50,317 nt of DNA from JANRIC01 sp033765345 (GTDB taxonomy: Bacteria; Bacteroidota; Bacteroidia; Cytophagales; Microscillaceae): the NCBI GenBank assembly GCA_033765345.1, contig JANRIC010000260.1:1-50317 (forward strand), in the 5' to 3' direction. Positions 15,619-23,605 of this stretch are shown piece by piece. A program made the translations under genes and the position numbers. Numbering within the stretch: position 1 is the first letter of the stretch; every line of letters begins with the position of its first letter. The notes beneath the pieces were generated by a model. It had not been told where the DNA came from, searched no databases, and was given only the letters and a program-made list of their open reading frames with translations.

Positions 15619-16539
15619 CTACTCGACAGCCTTATTATCTTTAAGAGTGCAAGAAGTACAACTTCCTGCCTCGCAATAATGGGCTGTACCTAATCCAGGT
15701 ATCCATACTGATTTTTTTATACAACCGTTACCTTTGGAACAACTACAAGAAACTTCACTAGAATCAAATTTAAGTGATTTTGCTGAATATTTGACTCCAT
15801 CTACTTCAATGATGTGTGCTTCAAGATAATAAGGAATCAATGCCAAATTACCATAAATATTCATGTAAGCGTACTTATTAGGCTTCAGAGCTTTTTCTTT
15901 GTAAAGCTTTGTTATATTGTCAAAATATGTTTTCACCTCAGCTATTTCAAATAATTCTTCAAATGCGTTTCCGTGGATTACTTCTTTGTGACGTATAAGT
16001 TTCTCAAGATTTACTAAATCTCCATTTTTATGTGCTGGGATTTTTGCATCAGAGATGAAAGTTATACCTGCATTCTTATTGATTAAACCTCTGACTAATA
16101 CTTCTGAAACTGAGGATTTATCTACTCCATCTGGAGTGGTAGTAGACATAGTACAAGTTGTGCAACCAGAATTCATCACACAATAGTATTGTCCATCATA
16201 TTTGACAGGAGAACAACCACTACCTTTACTACAAGTACAAGTAACACCTAAGGATGGGTTAAATAGTAAATTGGTGAACGTTTCTCCGTCTGATTTTACC
16301 TTTTGTAATACAAAAAAATACCCTTTTGGAAGCCTGATTTCAAAATCTCCATCACTCATCCTCAAACTACTACCTTCAGGATATGGAATACCTTCTTGCC
16401 CGGATTCTGTAATGTTTTTAATAATTTCCGCATCTGTTTTAGTGTCCAATTCCTGGATTAGTAATTCTCCGTCTTGTTCTATACAAGAGGTAGAGAGAAA
16501 AATAAATATTAAATAAATAATTCTTAAAATACTTTTCAT
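15619..16539 (-). CDS. Cysteine-rich lipoprotein with two six-Cys CxCSKGxGC motifs
   Basis: Taking the ATG at 16539, the product has 306 residues and a lipoprotein signal (KSILRIIYLIFIFLSTSC, lipid-bearing Cys19). It holds two copies of one motif: C-x-C-SKG-x-G-C, 10-15 residues, Y-C, 4-5 residues, C-T-x-C. Motif 1 uses Cys 101, 103, 109, 120, 126 and 129; motif 2 uses Cys 265, 267, 273, 289, 294 and 297. The ~130 residues between carry no cysteines and are mostly helical and charged. The spacing suggests a metal-binding or disulfide-knotted module. I do not recognise a named family. The protein should sit on the periplasmic or outer face of a membrane. A small HTH gene lies 93 bases upstream in the same orientation. 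An upstream start at 16608 is open, but its residues precede the lipoprotein signal. Confidence 0.7.
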   Translation of the reverse strand: MKSILRIIYLIFIFLSTSCIEQDGELLIQELDTKTDAEIIKNITESGQEGIPYPEGSSLRMSDGDFEIRLPKGYFFVLQKVKSDGETFTNLLFNPSLGVTCTCSKGSGCSPVKYDGQYYCVMNSGCTTCTMSTTTPDGVDKSSVSEVLVRGLINKNAGITFISDAKIPAHKNGDLVNLEKLIRHKEVIHGNAFEELFEIAEVKTYFDNITKLYKEKALKPNKYAYMNIYGNLALIPYYLEAHIIEVDGVKYSAKSLKFDSSEVSCSCSKGNGCIKKSVWIPGLGTAHYCEAGSCTSCTLKDNKAVE

Positions 16540-16632
16540 AAAAAATGATTTTAGTTGAATTTGTTTTATATTGATTATCATCACAAAATAAGCATTCATA
16601 AGTGCCACGCAAAAGCATCATGCAGTTTTCAT

Positions 16633-16866
16633 CTAGAAATTTCTCCCCAATTCAAGAATGAATACCTTACGTTGTGTATAATAGTAAGTTTGCCTTTTTT
16701 TGCAATATCCAATAGATAAACAACAATCATCTCTCAAATACTCAATATATCTGAATAGATGACGACGGCTCAGTCCCATTTTTTGAGCAAAATCCTGCAC
16801 ACCTCCAGTAGCTTCTCTACGAATATGCACATCTATTCTAACCAATAATTCTATGTTTACAAGCAT
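16633..16866 (-). CDS. Small HTH DNA-binding protein
   Basis: The 77-residue product has a helix-turn-helix in GGVQDFAQKMGLSRRHLFRYIEYLRDD (about 20-47), followed by a beta-wing with IGYCKKRQTYYYTQRK. Small proteins of this layout occur in Bacteroidota beside secreted peptide and accessory genes and are presumed local regulators. It is encoded just upstream of, and on the same strand as, the cysteine-rich lipoprotein, which it may regulate. No ligand or oligomerisation domain is present. Confidence 0.6.
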   Translation of the reverse strand: MLVNIELLVRIDVHIRREATGGVQDFAQKMGLSRRHLFRYIEYLRDDCCLSIGYCKKRQTYYYTQRKVFILELGRNF

Positions 16867-17210
16867 TTATGTTTCTGATTGAATAAAAATAGATGTTATC
16901 TACAAACCATAGCTAATACCTGTAAAAAATTAAGAATATTAAATTTGAGAATTTGAGAATTTGATTTAAATTTTTCATTTGAAGTTTTAAAAATTAAGCT
17001 GATAATTTTATGAAGGAGGCTGAAAAAATTAAAAAAACTCGTCCAGCCCTAAAACAGAAAAATTATAAATAAAAAATATTCCCCGGGTTTTAACTGTGTT
17101 GAAAAAATTTTCTACTACACGTTAGAAAATCTCTGGCTTCTGTTTGGATAATAGCTTCAAGATAGAAATGATTTTCAAATAAAACAAACGATTTCAAATT
17201 TTTTCATTTA
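16867..17210. other. AT-rich gene-free stretch
   Basis: About 340 bases, very AT-rich, with short direct repeats TTTGAGAA at 16953-16973. It separates the minus-strand envelope genes from the DUF4199 operon and must contain divergent promoters, but I could not fix any box. No reading frame or RNA gene is seen. Confidence 0.45.
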
Positions 17211-17245
17211 AAGATTTTCCAAATCACAAAGATTTGGAAAATCTT
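17211..17245. repeat. Perfect 15-bp inverted repeat with a 5-base loop
   Basis: AAGATTTTCCAAATC (17211-17225) pairs with GATTTGGAAAATCTT (17231-17245) around ACAAA. It lies 50 bases upstream of the DUF4199 start codon, so it could be an operator or a leader hairpin. There is no T-run, and no plus-strand gene directly upstream, so it is not a simple terminator. Confidence 0.7.
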
Positions 17246-17294
17246 GGATTTGCAAAGTCAACTCCTCTCCTTTAACTTGCAGAAAAATTGTTGT

Positions 17295-17822
17295 ATGACT
17301 CAAGAATATGTACCAACCACTCGATCTGCGATCAAATATGGGCTTTATGTAGGAATTGCTTCGGTGATTTTATATTTTCTGCTTATTCTGACTGGCCTAT
17401 ACCGCCATCCGGTATCTGTGATGAGCAATGTGATCTTGATTGTGGGGATTATTTTCGGGATGCGCGAACATAAAAGCCTGAACGAAGGCTATATGACCTA
17501 TGTACAAGGGCTGGGTTTAGGCACGATGATCGCCGTAATCACAGGTTTTATCGTGGGTTTATTTATGTTGATTTATATGAGTGCAGACTCGGCTCTTCTG
17601 GCGCAGGAGCTTCAGCTTAACTTAGACAACAATGAAAAGATGGGCGAAATCATGGGTTATTCAGACGAAGAAATTGATGCCATGGAAGCCAGCACACGTG
17701 CGATTGTAAAACCAAATGTTTATTTTTTAATTTATTTGTTCTCTTATCTCATTGTCGGGTTTTTATTTACGCTCCTTGTGGCAGCTTTCCAAAGGAAGAA
17801 CAAGGACATTTTTAGTGAATGA
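17295..17822 (+). CDS. DUF4199 family membrane protein
   Basis: The 175-residue integral membrane protein has four hydrophobic helices, near YGLYVGIASVILYFLLIL, VMSNVILIVGIIFGM, GLGTMIAVITGFIVGLFML and YFLIYLFSYLIVGFLFTLL. The layout matches the DUF4199 family, which is almost confined to Bacteroidota and is often followed by a glycosyltransferase, as here. A longer frame starts at 17244, but the ATG at 17295 (TQEYVPTTRSAIKYG) gives the family's usual N-terminus. Function is unknown; its conserved neighbourhood suggests a role in envelope polysaccharide or lipid modification. Confidence 0.75.
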   Translation: MTQEYVPTTRSAIKYGLYVGIASVILYFLLILTGLYRHPVSVMSNVILIVGIIFGMREHKSLNEGYMTYVQGLGLGTMIAVITGFIVGLFMLIYMSADSALLAQELQLNLDNNEKMGEIMGYSDEEIDAMEASTRAIVKPNVYFLIYLFSYLIVGFLFTLLVAAFQRKNKDIFSE

Positions 17823-17931
17823 TATGCAGTTTAATCCCAATTTTTGGACTAAATTGCAAGCCGTTTAGAGGTTTGAGGCGAGTATTTAGGCAACAATCAT
17901 ACATACCAAATATCAATTTAATTTGAGTATT

Positions 17932-17968
17932 TACCCAAAAGCCAATACCCAAAGCCCAATACCTGATA
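17932..17968. repeat. Short CCCAATACC-type word repeats upstream of a glycosyltransferase
   Basis: Three imperfect copies of CCAATACCC / CCCAATACC occur here. On the opposite strand they resemble the GGGTACTGGG words at 3085-3101. They are degenerate and low in complexity. Confidence 0.35.
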
Positions 17969-17976
17969 CATATTGA

Positions 17977-18990
17977 ATGAGAATCGCCAAAAAATTGCAA
18001 ACACAAACCCATCAAATACCCGACATTAGTGTGGTAGTGCCTCTTCTCAATGAAGAAGAATCTCTGCCTGAACTCTGCGCCTGGATCAAAAGGGTAATGA
18101 ACGAAGCCGGATTTAACTATGAAATCATCCTGGTCAATGACGGCAGCACCGATGACTCCTGGCAAGTGATCAAAAACCTGGGACTCGAAGACCCTCATAT
18201 CAAGGGCATTTCCCTCAATCGGAATTACGGCAAATCAGCCGCCCTCAATACAGGCTTCAAAGCTGTAAAAGGCAAAGTGGTCATCACCATGGATGCCGAC
18301 CTCCAGGATAGCCCCGATGAAATACCTGAGCTGTACCAGATGATTAGCGAGCAAAAATATGACCTGGTATCCGGCTGGAAAAAAGACCGCAAAGACCCAC
18401 TTTCCAAAACCATCCCCACCAAACTCTATAATGCCGCCACACGCCTGCTCTCAGGTATCAAACTCCACGACTTCAACTGCGGACTCAAAGCCTACAATGC
18501 CCGTGTGGTCAAAACCATTGAAGTTTATGGCGAAATGCACCGCTATATCCCTGTGATGGCCAAGTGGGCAGGCTTTAAAAAAATCGGCGAGAAAGTGGTT
18601 GTCCATCGCCCCCGCAAATACGGCAAAACCAAATTTGGACTCGAGCGTTTTCTATACGGCTTGCTGGATTTGCTCTCGATTACCTTCGTGACGCGCTACC
18701 GCCGAAGGCCGATGCACTTTTTCGGCACACTGGGTTCGCTTTCTTTCCTGGTCGGTACGGTGATCGCTATGATTCTGATTGTAGATCAGTTTTTCTTCTT
18801 TGATCCTCAGCAAAGCCTAGTAACCAACCGACCGCTCTTTTACTTATCGCTGGTGGCGGTAGTGATTGGTGTACAGTTGTTTTTGGCGGGTTTTTTGGGC
18901 GAAATGATTACCACCAATTCCCAAACCGGCGACTATGTAATCGCCGAGACGCTGAATATGAAGCCATTAGACACCTATTCACCTGACTAA
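17977..18990 (+). CDS. Family 2 glycosyltransferase, dolichol-phosphate-mannosyltransferase/GtrB-like
   Basis: The 337-residue membrane enzyme has an N-terminal GT-A domain (ISVVVPLLNEEESLPEL at 17-33, ILVNDGSTDDSW, NYGKSAALNTGF and the metal-binding MDADLQDSPDE around 105-115). Two C-terminal transmembrane helices follow, near 247-267 and 285-310. This is the architecture of enzymes that move a sugar from a nucleotide donor to a polyprenyl phosphate on the cytoplasmic face of the inner membrane. It follows the DUF4199 gene by 154 bases and precedes a second glycosyltransferase by 7 bases, so the two transferases are probably co-transcribed and act in envelope glycan synthesis. Confidence 0.85.
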   Translation: MRIAKKLQTQTHQIPDISVVVPLLNEEESLPELCAWIKRVMNEAGFNYEIILVNDGSTDDSWQVIKNLGLEDPHIKGISLNRNYGKSAALNTGFKAVKGKVVITMDADLQDSPDEIPELYQMISEQKYDLVSGWKKDRKDPLSKTIPTKLYNAATRLLSGIKLHDFNCGLKAYNARVVKTIEVYGEMHRYIPVMAKWAGFKKIGEKVVVHRPRKYGKTKFGLERFLYGLLDLLSITFVTRYRRRPMHFFGTLGSLSFLVGTVIAMILIVDQFFFFDPQQSLVTNRPLFYLSLVAVVIGVQLFLAGFLGEMITTNSQTGDYVIAETLNMKPLDTYSPD

Positions 18991-18997
18991 ACCCGGT

Positions 18998-19987
18998 ATG
19001 GAAGTACGTACTTTATATTCCATTATTATTCCGCTTTACAATCGCCCCGATGAGATCAAAGAGCTGCTGGAGTCGCTCACACAGCAGACTTATCCGAATT
19101 TTGAGGTGATCATTGTGGAAGACGGCTCAAAAAAAGATGCCAAAGCCATTGTGGATTCATTCAGGGAGCAATTGGACGTGCATTATTATTACAAAGAAAA
19201 CTCCGGGCAGGGTTTTTCAAGAAATTATGGCTTTGAACGTGCCCAGGGAGATTATTTCATTGTCTTTGATTCGGATTGTATCATTCCGCCCGATTATCTT
19301 GAGATTGTTCACCGAGAAATTCACAGCCGTAAGCTGGATGCCTTTGGTGGGCCGGACAAAGCACATCCTTCGTTTACGCTCATCCAAAAAGCCATCAGCT
19401 ATGCCATGACTTCTCAGATTTCTACCGGAGGAATCAGAGGCAGCAAAAGAGCCGGAGAAAAATTTCGCCCGAGGAGCTTCAATATGGGCATTTCCAGACA
19501 AGTTTATGAAGAAGTGGGTGGATTTATCATTACCCGCATGGGCGAGGACATTGAGTACAGCATTCGCATTGAAAAACATTTTTTTAAAGTTGGGCTGATT
19601 CGGGAAGCCTTTGTGTATCACAAACGCCGCACAAATTTTCGGCAGTTTTACAAGCAATTGCACTTTTTCGGCAGGGCACGAATCAATGTAAATCGTTTTC
19701 ATCCCGGAGCGATTAAGTGGGTACATACGCTTCCGGCTTTGTTTGTGATTTATTGCGCCACGATGCTAGGAAGTTGGTTGATTGACTGGAATTTCTTTTT
19801 GTTTCAGGCAGGTGTACTGACTTTGTATACATCGTTGGTTTTTTCGGATGCCTTGGCACGCACCAAGAGCTTGTATGTCGGTTTTTTGGGGGTAGGAGCC
19901 GTTTTTGTGCAGATTTTTGCTTATGGTATTGGATTTTTAAGTGAGCTGATGCGCTATTCCAAAGTCCCAGAACTGACCCGTAAGTAA
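18998..19987 (+). CDS. Family 2 glycosyltransferase with C-terminal membrane helices
   Basis: The 329-residue protein has a GT-A domain (YSIIIPLYNRPDEIKELLES, VIIVEDGSKKDA, the metal-binding DSD in YFIVFDSDCIIPPDYLE at 88-104, and GEDIEYSIRI as the catalytic ED motif). Two to three hydrophobic helices follow from about 245 on (LPALFVIYCATMLGSWLI, LYTSLVFSDAL, FLGVGAVFVQIFAYGIGFL). It starts 7 bases after the previous glycosyltransferase stop, a clear operon. Substrate is unknown; a role in extracellular or lipid-linked glycan assembly is likely. Confidence 0.82.
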   Translation: MEVRTLYSIIIPLYNRPDEIKELLESLTQQTYPNFEVIIVEDGSKKDAKAIVDSFREQLDVHYYYKENSGQGFSRNYGFERAQGDYFIVFDSDCIIPPDYLEIVHREIHSRKLDAFGGPDKAHPSFTLIQKAISYAMTSQISTGGIRGSKRAGEKFRPRSFNMGISRQVYEEVGGFIITRMGEDIEYSIRIEKHFFKVGLIREAFVYHKRRTNFRQFYKQLHFFGRARINVNRFHPGAIKWVHTLPALFVIYCATMLGSWLIDWNFFLFQAGVLTLYTSLVFSDALARTKSLYVGFLGVGAVFVQIFAYGIGFLSELMRYSKVPELTRK

Positions 19988-20016
19988 TCGGAGCATCCCA
20001 TTTCTCTCTGTGCTTT

Positions 20017-21594
20017 TTATATCCAGACTGCAAAAATCTTTTTATTTTGAAAGCTAATCCAGGCTTCTTTGTATTCTTTGCTTTTTCGGAAATCATAAAT
20101 AACGAGATAACCTTCTTTGAGCTTGTACAAATCCAGGTAATCGCTCAGTTGTTGGAGCCCTTGCTGGTGATAGGATTCGCCTTCCCAGCGTTTGAGTTCG
20201 ATCACGTGTCGTTTATTTCCAAAGGTAAGGACTACATCAATCCTTCTTTCCTTACCCACTACGGGTTCTTTAAAAGTAAAGCCTTCTCCGTTGATGATTG
20301 GTCTGAGATAAGCCAAGAATAGCAGCCGTCCTTCGCGCTCCAGAAAAGCTTCATCTCTGGAGCCGTATTCTTCGCGCATAAATGCTTGAAATTTTTGTAA
20401 GACGACCTGCAGATTGATTTGATTGTTTTTGATAAAGGCTTCTTTTTCTTCAATAATCGGATAACTCTGCCCCCTTCGGGTGGCTTGGCGAGAGAGAAAA
20501 TACGCATAAATTCTTTGCTCGAAAATGCGATTGTGTATTTGGCAGCTACCGTTTTGGTTTTTGATAATCCCATAGGTCACGGCCAGATCAATCATCGGGT
20601 CATTGAGGTTGTATTCGTATTCTTTGCCATTGATTACGAGATGAAAGATTAATTCATATAAATCCGGGTAATCTTCTAAGTATTTAAACAGACTATCAAA
20701 AAGTGTGGTGGTATATCCGCCATTGGTGAGCATGCCGAAACCAGCTTCTATATCCTCCAAATCCCAGTTTTCCTTATTTTGTGGGGGGAAAATGTCTTCA
20801 TCTACAAATTTGCAGAGTTTGCTCACCAGATAGGGATAGCCAGAGGTATAATCGTAGATTTTTTGGGCAATGGCAGGAATATCCATCCCGATGTTTTTGG
20901 TTTTGATATAATCCAGCAGCATGGTTTCTATTTCTTGGGGTGAAAAACTCATATCTACCTTAAAATCAATGGCAATATTCCAGGGGCTATTCAGCTTGCC
21001 GCTGGATTCGGGGCTGATTTTGCGCTTGAGGTGCTTGACATCGTGTACGCCGATGAGGATTACGGAGTGGAAAGTCGGCTCACCTTCATATCTCAGTAAG
21101 TAACTATCTCTTAACATTCCAATAAATGAAAGAAAAAGTTGATTATTGCTACTTTTATCAACTTCATCAATCATTAACACAACTTTTCTATCTTGTGTTT
21201 TTATAAAGGTGCTTATCATACCTGATAGTGCTTTTAAGCCTGTCGTCTTTGCAGCATTTTCCTCAAAAAAACTTACCGATTCAGGATTTGTATGTTTTAA
21301 TCGCTTGGCTATAATCTCTAAAAAACCTGATGAAAATCTTTGCTCGTCTTCAAAAATGCTATCTCCAATTCCTTCAAAGCTAATTTTTATAGGCAAATAT
21401 TCAGGGTTTTTGTGAAGAAAATCAAAGATTTCAAAAGACATGGTTGTCTTCCCATATTGTCTGGGGCGATTCATGGTAAAGTAGCTTCCTCGCTCAATTA
21501 GGGCAAGTATTTGGCTTATTTTGGCAGAAATATCCACCATAAAATGCTCTTCGGGAATACATACCCCGGTATCGTTGAAGTATTTTTCCATCAT
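20017..21594 (-). CDS. AAA-ATPase with a C-terminal PD-(D/E)XK nuclease-like domain
   Basis: The 525-residue protein belongs to the AAA-ATPase-like/PDDEXK_9 family that is expanded in Bacteroidota and gut anaerobes. The Walker A region is the variant NRPRQYGKTT (42-51), and Walker B is VVLMIDEVDK (138-147). The C-terminal domain has the nuclease core Asp453 (RRIDVVLTF) and Glu466-x-Lys468 (HVIELKRW), then a helix with QQLSDYL. The family is thought to act on nucleic acids and has been discussed as selfish or defence-related, but no activity is established. Neighbours give no hint: it is convergent with a glycosyltransferase and follows a terminator. Confidence 0.82.
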   Translation of the reverse strand: MMEKYFNDTGVCIPEEHFMVDISAKISQILALIERGSYFTMNRPRQYGKTTMSFEIFDFLHKNPEYLPIKISFEGIGDSIFEDEQRFSSGFLEIIAKRLKHTNPESVSFFEENAAKTTGLKALSGMISTFIKTQDRKVVLMIDEVDKSSNNQLFLSFIGMLRDSYLLRYEGEPTFHSVILIGVHDVKHLKRKISPESSGKLNSPWNIAIDFKVDMSFSPQEIETMLLDYIKTKNIGMDIPAIAQKIYDYTSGYPYLVSKLCKFVDEDIFPPQNKENWDLEDIEAGFGMLTNGGYTTTLFDSLFKYLEDYPDLYELIFHLVINGKEYEYNLNDPMIDLAVTYGIIKNQNGSCQIHNRIFEQRIYAYFLSRQATRRGQSYPIIEEKEAFIKNNQINLQVVLQKFQAFMREEYGSRDEAFLEREGRLLFLAYLRPIINGEGFTFKEPVVGKERRIDVVLTFGNKRHVIELKRWEGESYHQQGLQQLSDYLDLYKLKEGYLVIYDFRKSKEYKEAWISFQNKKIFAVWI

Positions 21595-21635
21595 ATCCTC
21601 TCTTTAAGCTTCTATACAAATATAGGCAATTTAGC

Positions 21636-21668
21636 AAAAAATAAGCTGAATCAATCAAGATTCAGCTT
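21636..21668 (-). terminator. Intrinsic terminator of the phosphoesterase operon
   Basis: On the minus strand a 10-bp perfect stem AAGCTGAATC/GATTCAGCTT (21668-21659 with 21652-21643) and a 6-base loop are followed by ATTTTTT. It lies 25 bases after the stop of the metallophosphoesterase gene. Confidence 0.85.
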
Positions 21669-21692
21669 TTAGCTTGTATTGTATATATGTGT

Positions 21693-23534
21693 TTACTTCT
21701 TCAACTCCAGATAATCTCTCAATCTCCCTTCTAGGTCATACATTTTAAAGAAAAACTCATTGCCCTGAATGTCTACCTTGCAGAAGTGATTGCCGCGCTG
21801 GGTTTTGCTTGAGAACCAGGAATGGGTCGGTGCAAAATCCTCCAGGTGTCCGCCTGCACCTCCACTCATGATGTAAATAACGCCGTCGGTTTTATTTATT
21901 TTGCCTTCTTTGATCGGCCAAGAGCGTTCGTAAGCGTGTACGTGTCCATAAAAGACCACATCCACACCAAATTCTTCATAAAGTCTTTTGAGATCATCGA
22001 AGCGGGGGTCACCTTGGGTAGATTTTTTGCCTTCCCAGGTATTCCCGAAGTCGTCTTCGTCCGACGAAATCGGGCAATGGTGGTGTGTCACAAATTTCCA
22101 GGTGGCTTTGGATTGCGCCAATTGGGTTCTGAGCCATTCATACTGCACTCCGCCCTTTTTCAATTCAGCAGCTTCATTGCTATTGAGCATAAAAAACCGT
22201 GCATTGCCAAAGGTATAGGTATAGTAGGACTCCGGTTCGGGTAGTCGGTGATAGCGTTTGTACCAATAAAGGTCACTTTCGCCATTGCCAGCTACGGGGA
22301 ACATCGGGATACGGCTCGCAACCTGGGTAATCCCTGTGAAATACTCCTGATTCCACTCAAATTTATGATTTTGTACGCCTCCGTCGGTCACATCGCCGAG
22401 ATGTAGCATAAAATTGGGGCGTTCTTCCCAGATCAGTTTGGCTAGGCGGCTATTGATGTGGGGGCGGCTTTCGGTATCACCCAGGATACAAAAAGAAAAT
22501 GCTGATTCATGCTGCACGGCAGTACCAAAGGTCAATACACCGGAGTTGATTTCCTTGCCATCTTGTGCAATAGATTTGATTTGATAATAATAAGGAGTTT
22601 CAGGATTTAGATTATCTAAAGTGATTTCCTGAATGAGCGCAAAGTTGGAGATTTCCTTTTTTTCGGTCAAGGGCAGTGATTTGCCATACTCTACGACAGC
22701 TTTGGCGGGTCGGTCGGTCTCCCAGACGATGTTGATGCTTGTCTGAGTGGCAAAATTCAGATAAGGTCCGGCATTGTAATGAAATACTTCGGGGTAAAGC
22801 TTACCCTCCTCTACCATTGCCTGAAGTTCATCCAACCGCTTTTTGATGTCATCTGGCTCAAGGGCATAATTATACAAGCGGGAGGCTTTTACGAGGTTGG
22901 AGGTTTCCATATAAGGTTCTTCCTCGAGGTAGGCTGCGAGCTCAATCTGGCTGGAAGAAGGATATTTTAACTTTCCCTGGATTTCGGCAGATTCGGCAAG
23001 CAACTCCCCGTTGAGGTAGAGTTTCATCTTGCTACCGTCATAAGTGCCCACCAGATGCCCCCAGTATTGTTTCCAGCCTTTTTTGATTTTGGAGGTCAGT
23101 GTTTTCTCTTCTCCAGATTCGGTCATGATATGAAACAAAATCTCGTCTCCATAATAACCCAGTAGCCAGGCAGGCTGCTCTTTGGCATCTTTTCCACGGG
23201 CTGTGATCAAGGAACCTACGGGCAGGTTGACGTGGTTCAAAATCCAAAGCTCGATGCTGAACTCGGTTTGGGGTAATTTGACTGCTTCGAAGAAATCCGT
23301 CAGACGCTCTGTGGGATATTTTTCATAAAAAAGCAAGGGTTCGCCCAGGGTTTTGAATTGCTGAAAGCGGCTTTTGGGAGCTTCGGTTTTGTTTCCGGGA
23401 TAATTACGGGCATTTCTTTCCAGGGTATAGTTGGGGTGAAATGTCCAGTCGCCAAGTACCATTTTGGCGGTTTCCTGGGCAGAGCCAAATGTACAAATTA
23501 TTGAATATAAAAGAATTAAGATGTTTTTTTTCAT
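21693..23534 (-). CDS. Exported purple-acid-phosphatase-like metallophosphoesterase with LamG domain
   Basis: The 613-residue protein starts with a signal peptide (KKNILILLYSIICTFGSA). Residues ~65-230 form a LamG/concanavalin-like domain (FSIELWILNHVNLPVGSLI, LKLYLNGELLAES). Residues ~250-340 form a fibronectin-like domain of purple acid phosphatases (INIVWETDRPAKAVVEYG). Residues ~345-600 form the calcineurin-like phosphoesterase with GDTE (352), GD (380-381), GNGES (416), THHHCP (483-488) and GHVHAYER (530-537), all metal ligands in place except that GNHE is GNGE. It should release phosphate from extracellular substrates. It lies 71 bases downstream of another exported phosphoesterase on the same strand, and a terminator follows. 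Confidence 0.85.
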   Translation of the reverse strand: MKKNILILLYSIICTFGSAQETAKMVLGDWTFHPNYTLERNARNYPGNKTEAPKSRFQQFKTLGEPLLFYEKYPTERLTDFFEAVKLPQTEFSIELWILNHVNLPVGSLITARGKDAKEQPAWLLGYYGDEILFHIMTESGEEKTLTSKIKKGWKQYWGHLVGTYDGSKMKLYLNGELLAESAEIQGKLKYPSSSQIELAAYLEEEPYMETSNLVKASRLYNYALEPDDIKKRLDELQAMVEEGKLYPEVFHYNAGPYLNFATQTSINIVWETDRPAKAVVEYGKSLPLTEKKEISNFALIQEITLDNLNPETPYYYQIKSIAQDGKEINSGVLTFGTAVQHESAFSFCILGDTESRPHINSRLAKLIWEERPNFMLHLGDVTDGGVQNHKFEWNQEYFTGITQVASRIPMFPVAGNGESDLYWYKRYHRLPEPESYYTYTFGNARFFMLNSNEAAELKKGGVQYEWLRTQLAQSKATWKFVTHHHCPISSDEDDFGNTWEGKKSTQGDPRFDDLKRLYEEFGVDVVFYGHVHAYERSWPIKEGKINKTDGVIYIMSGGAGGHLEDFAPTHSWFSSKTQRGNHFCKVDIQGNEFFFKMYDLEGRLRDYLELKK

Positions 23535-23605
23535 TATTTAATTATTTTAAAATTTTTCTCCTGTCTATCCTGCATGCTTGTTTACAAAAGCATCCTGCCC
23601 CATGA

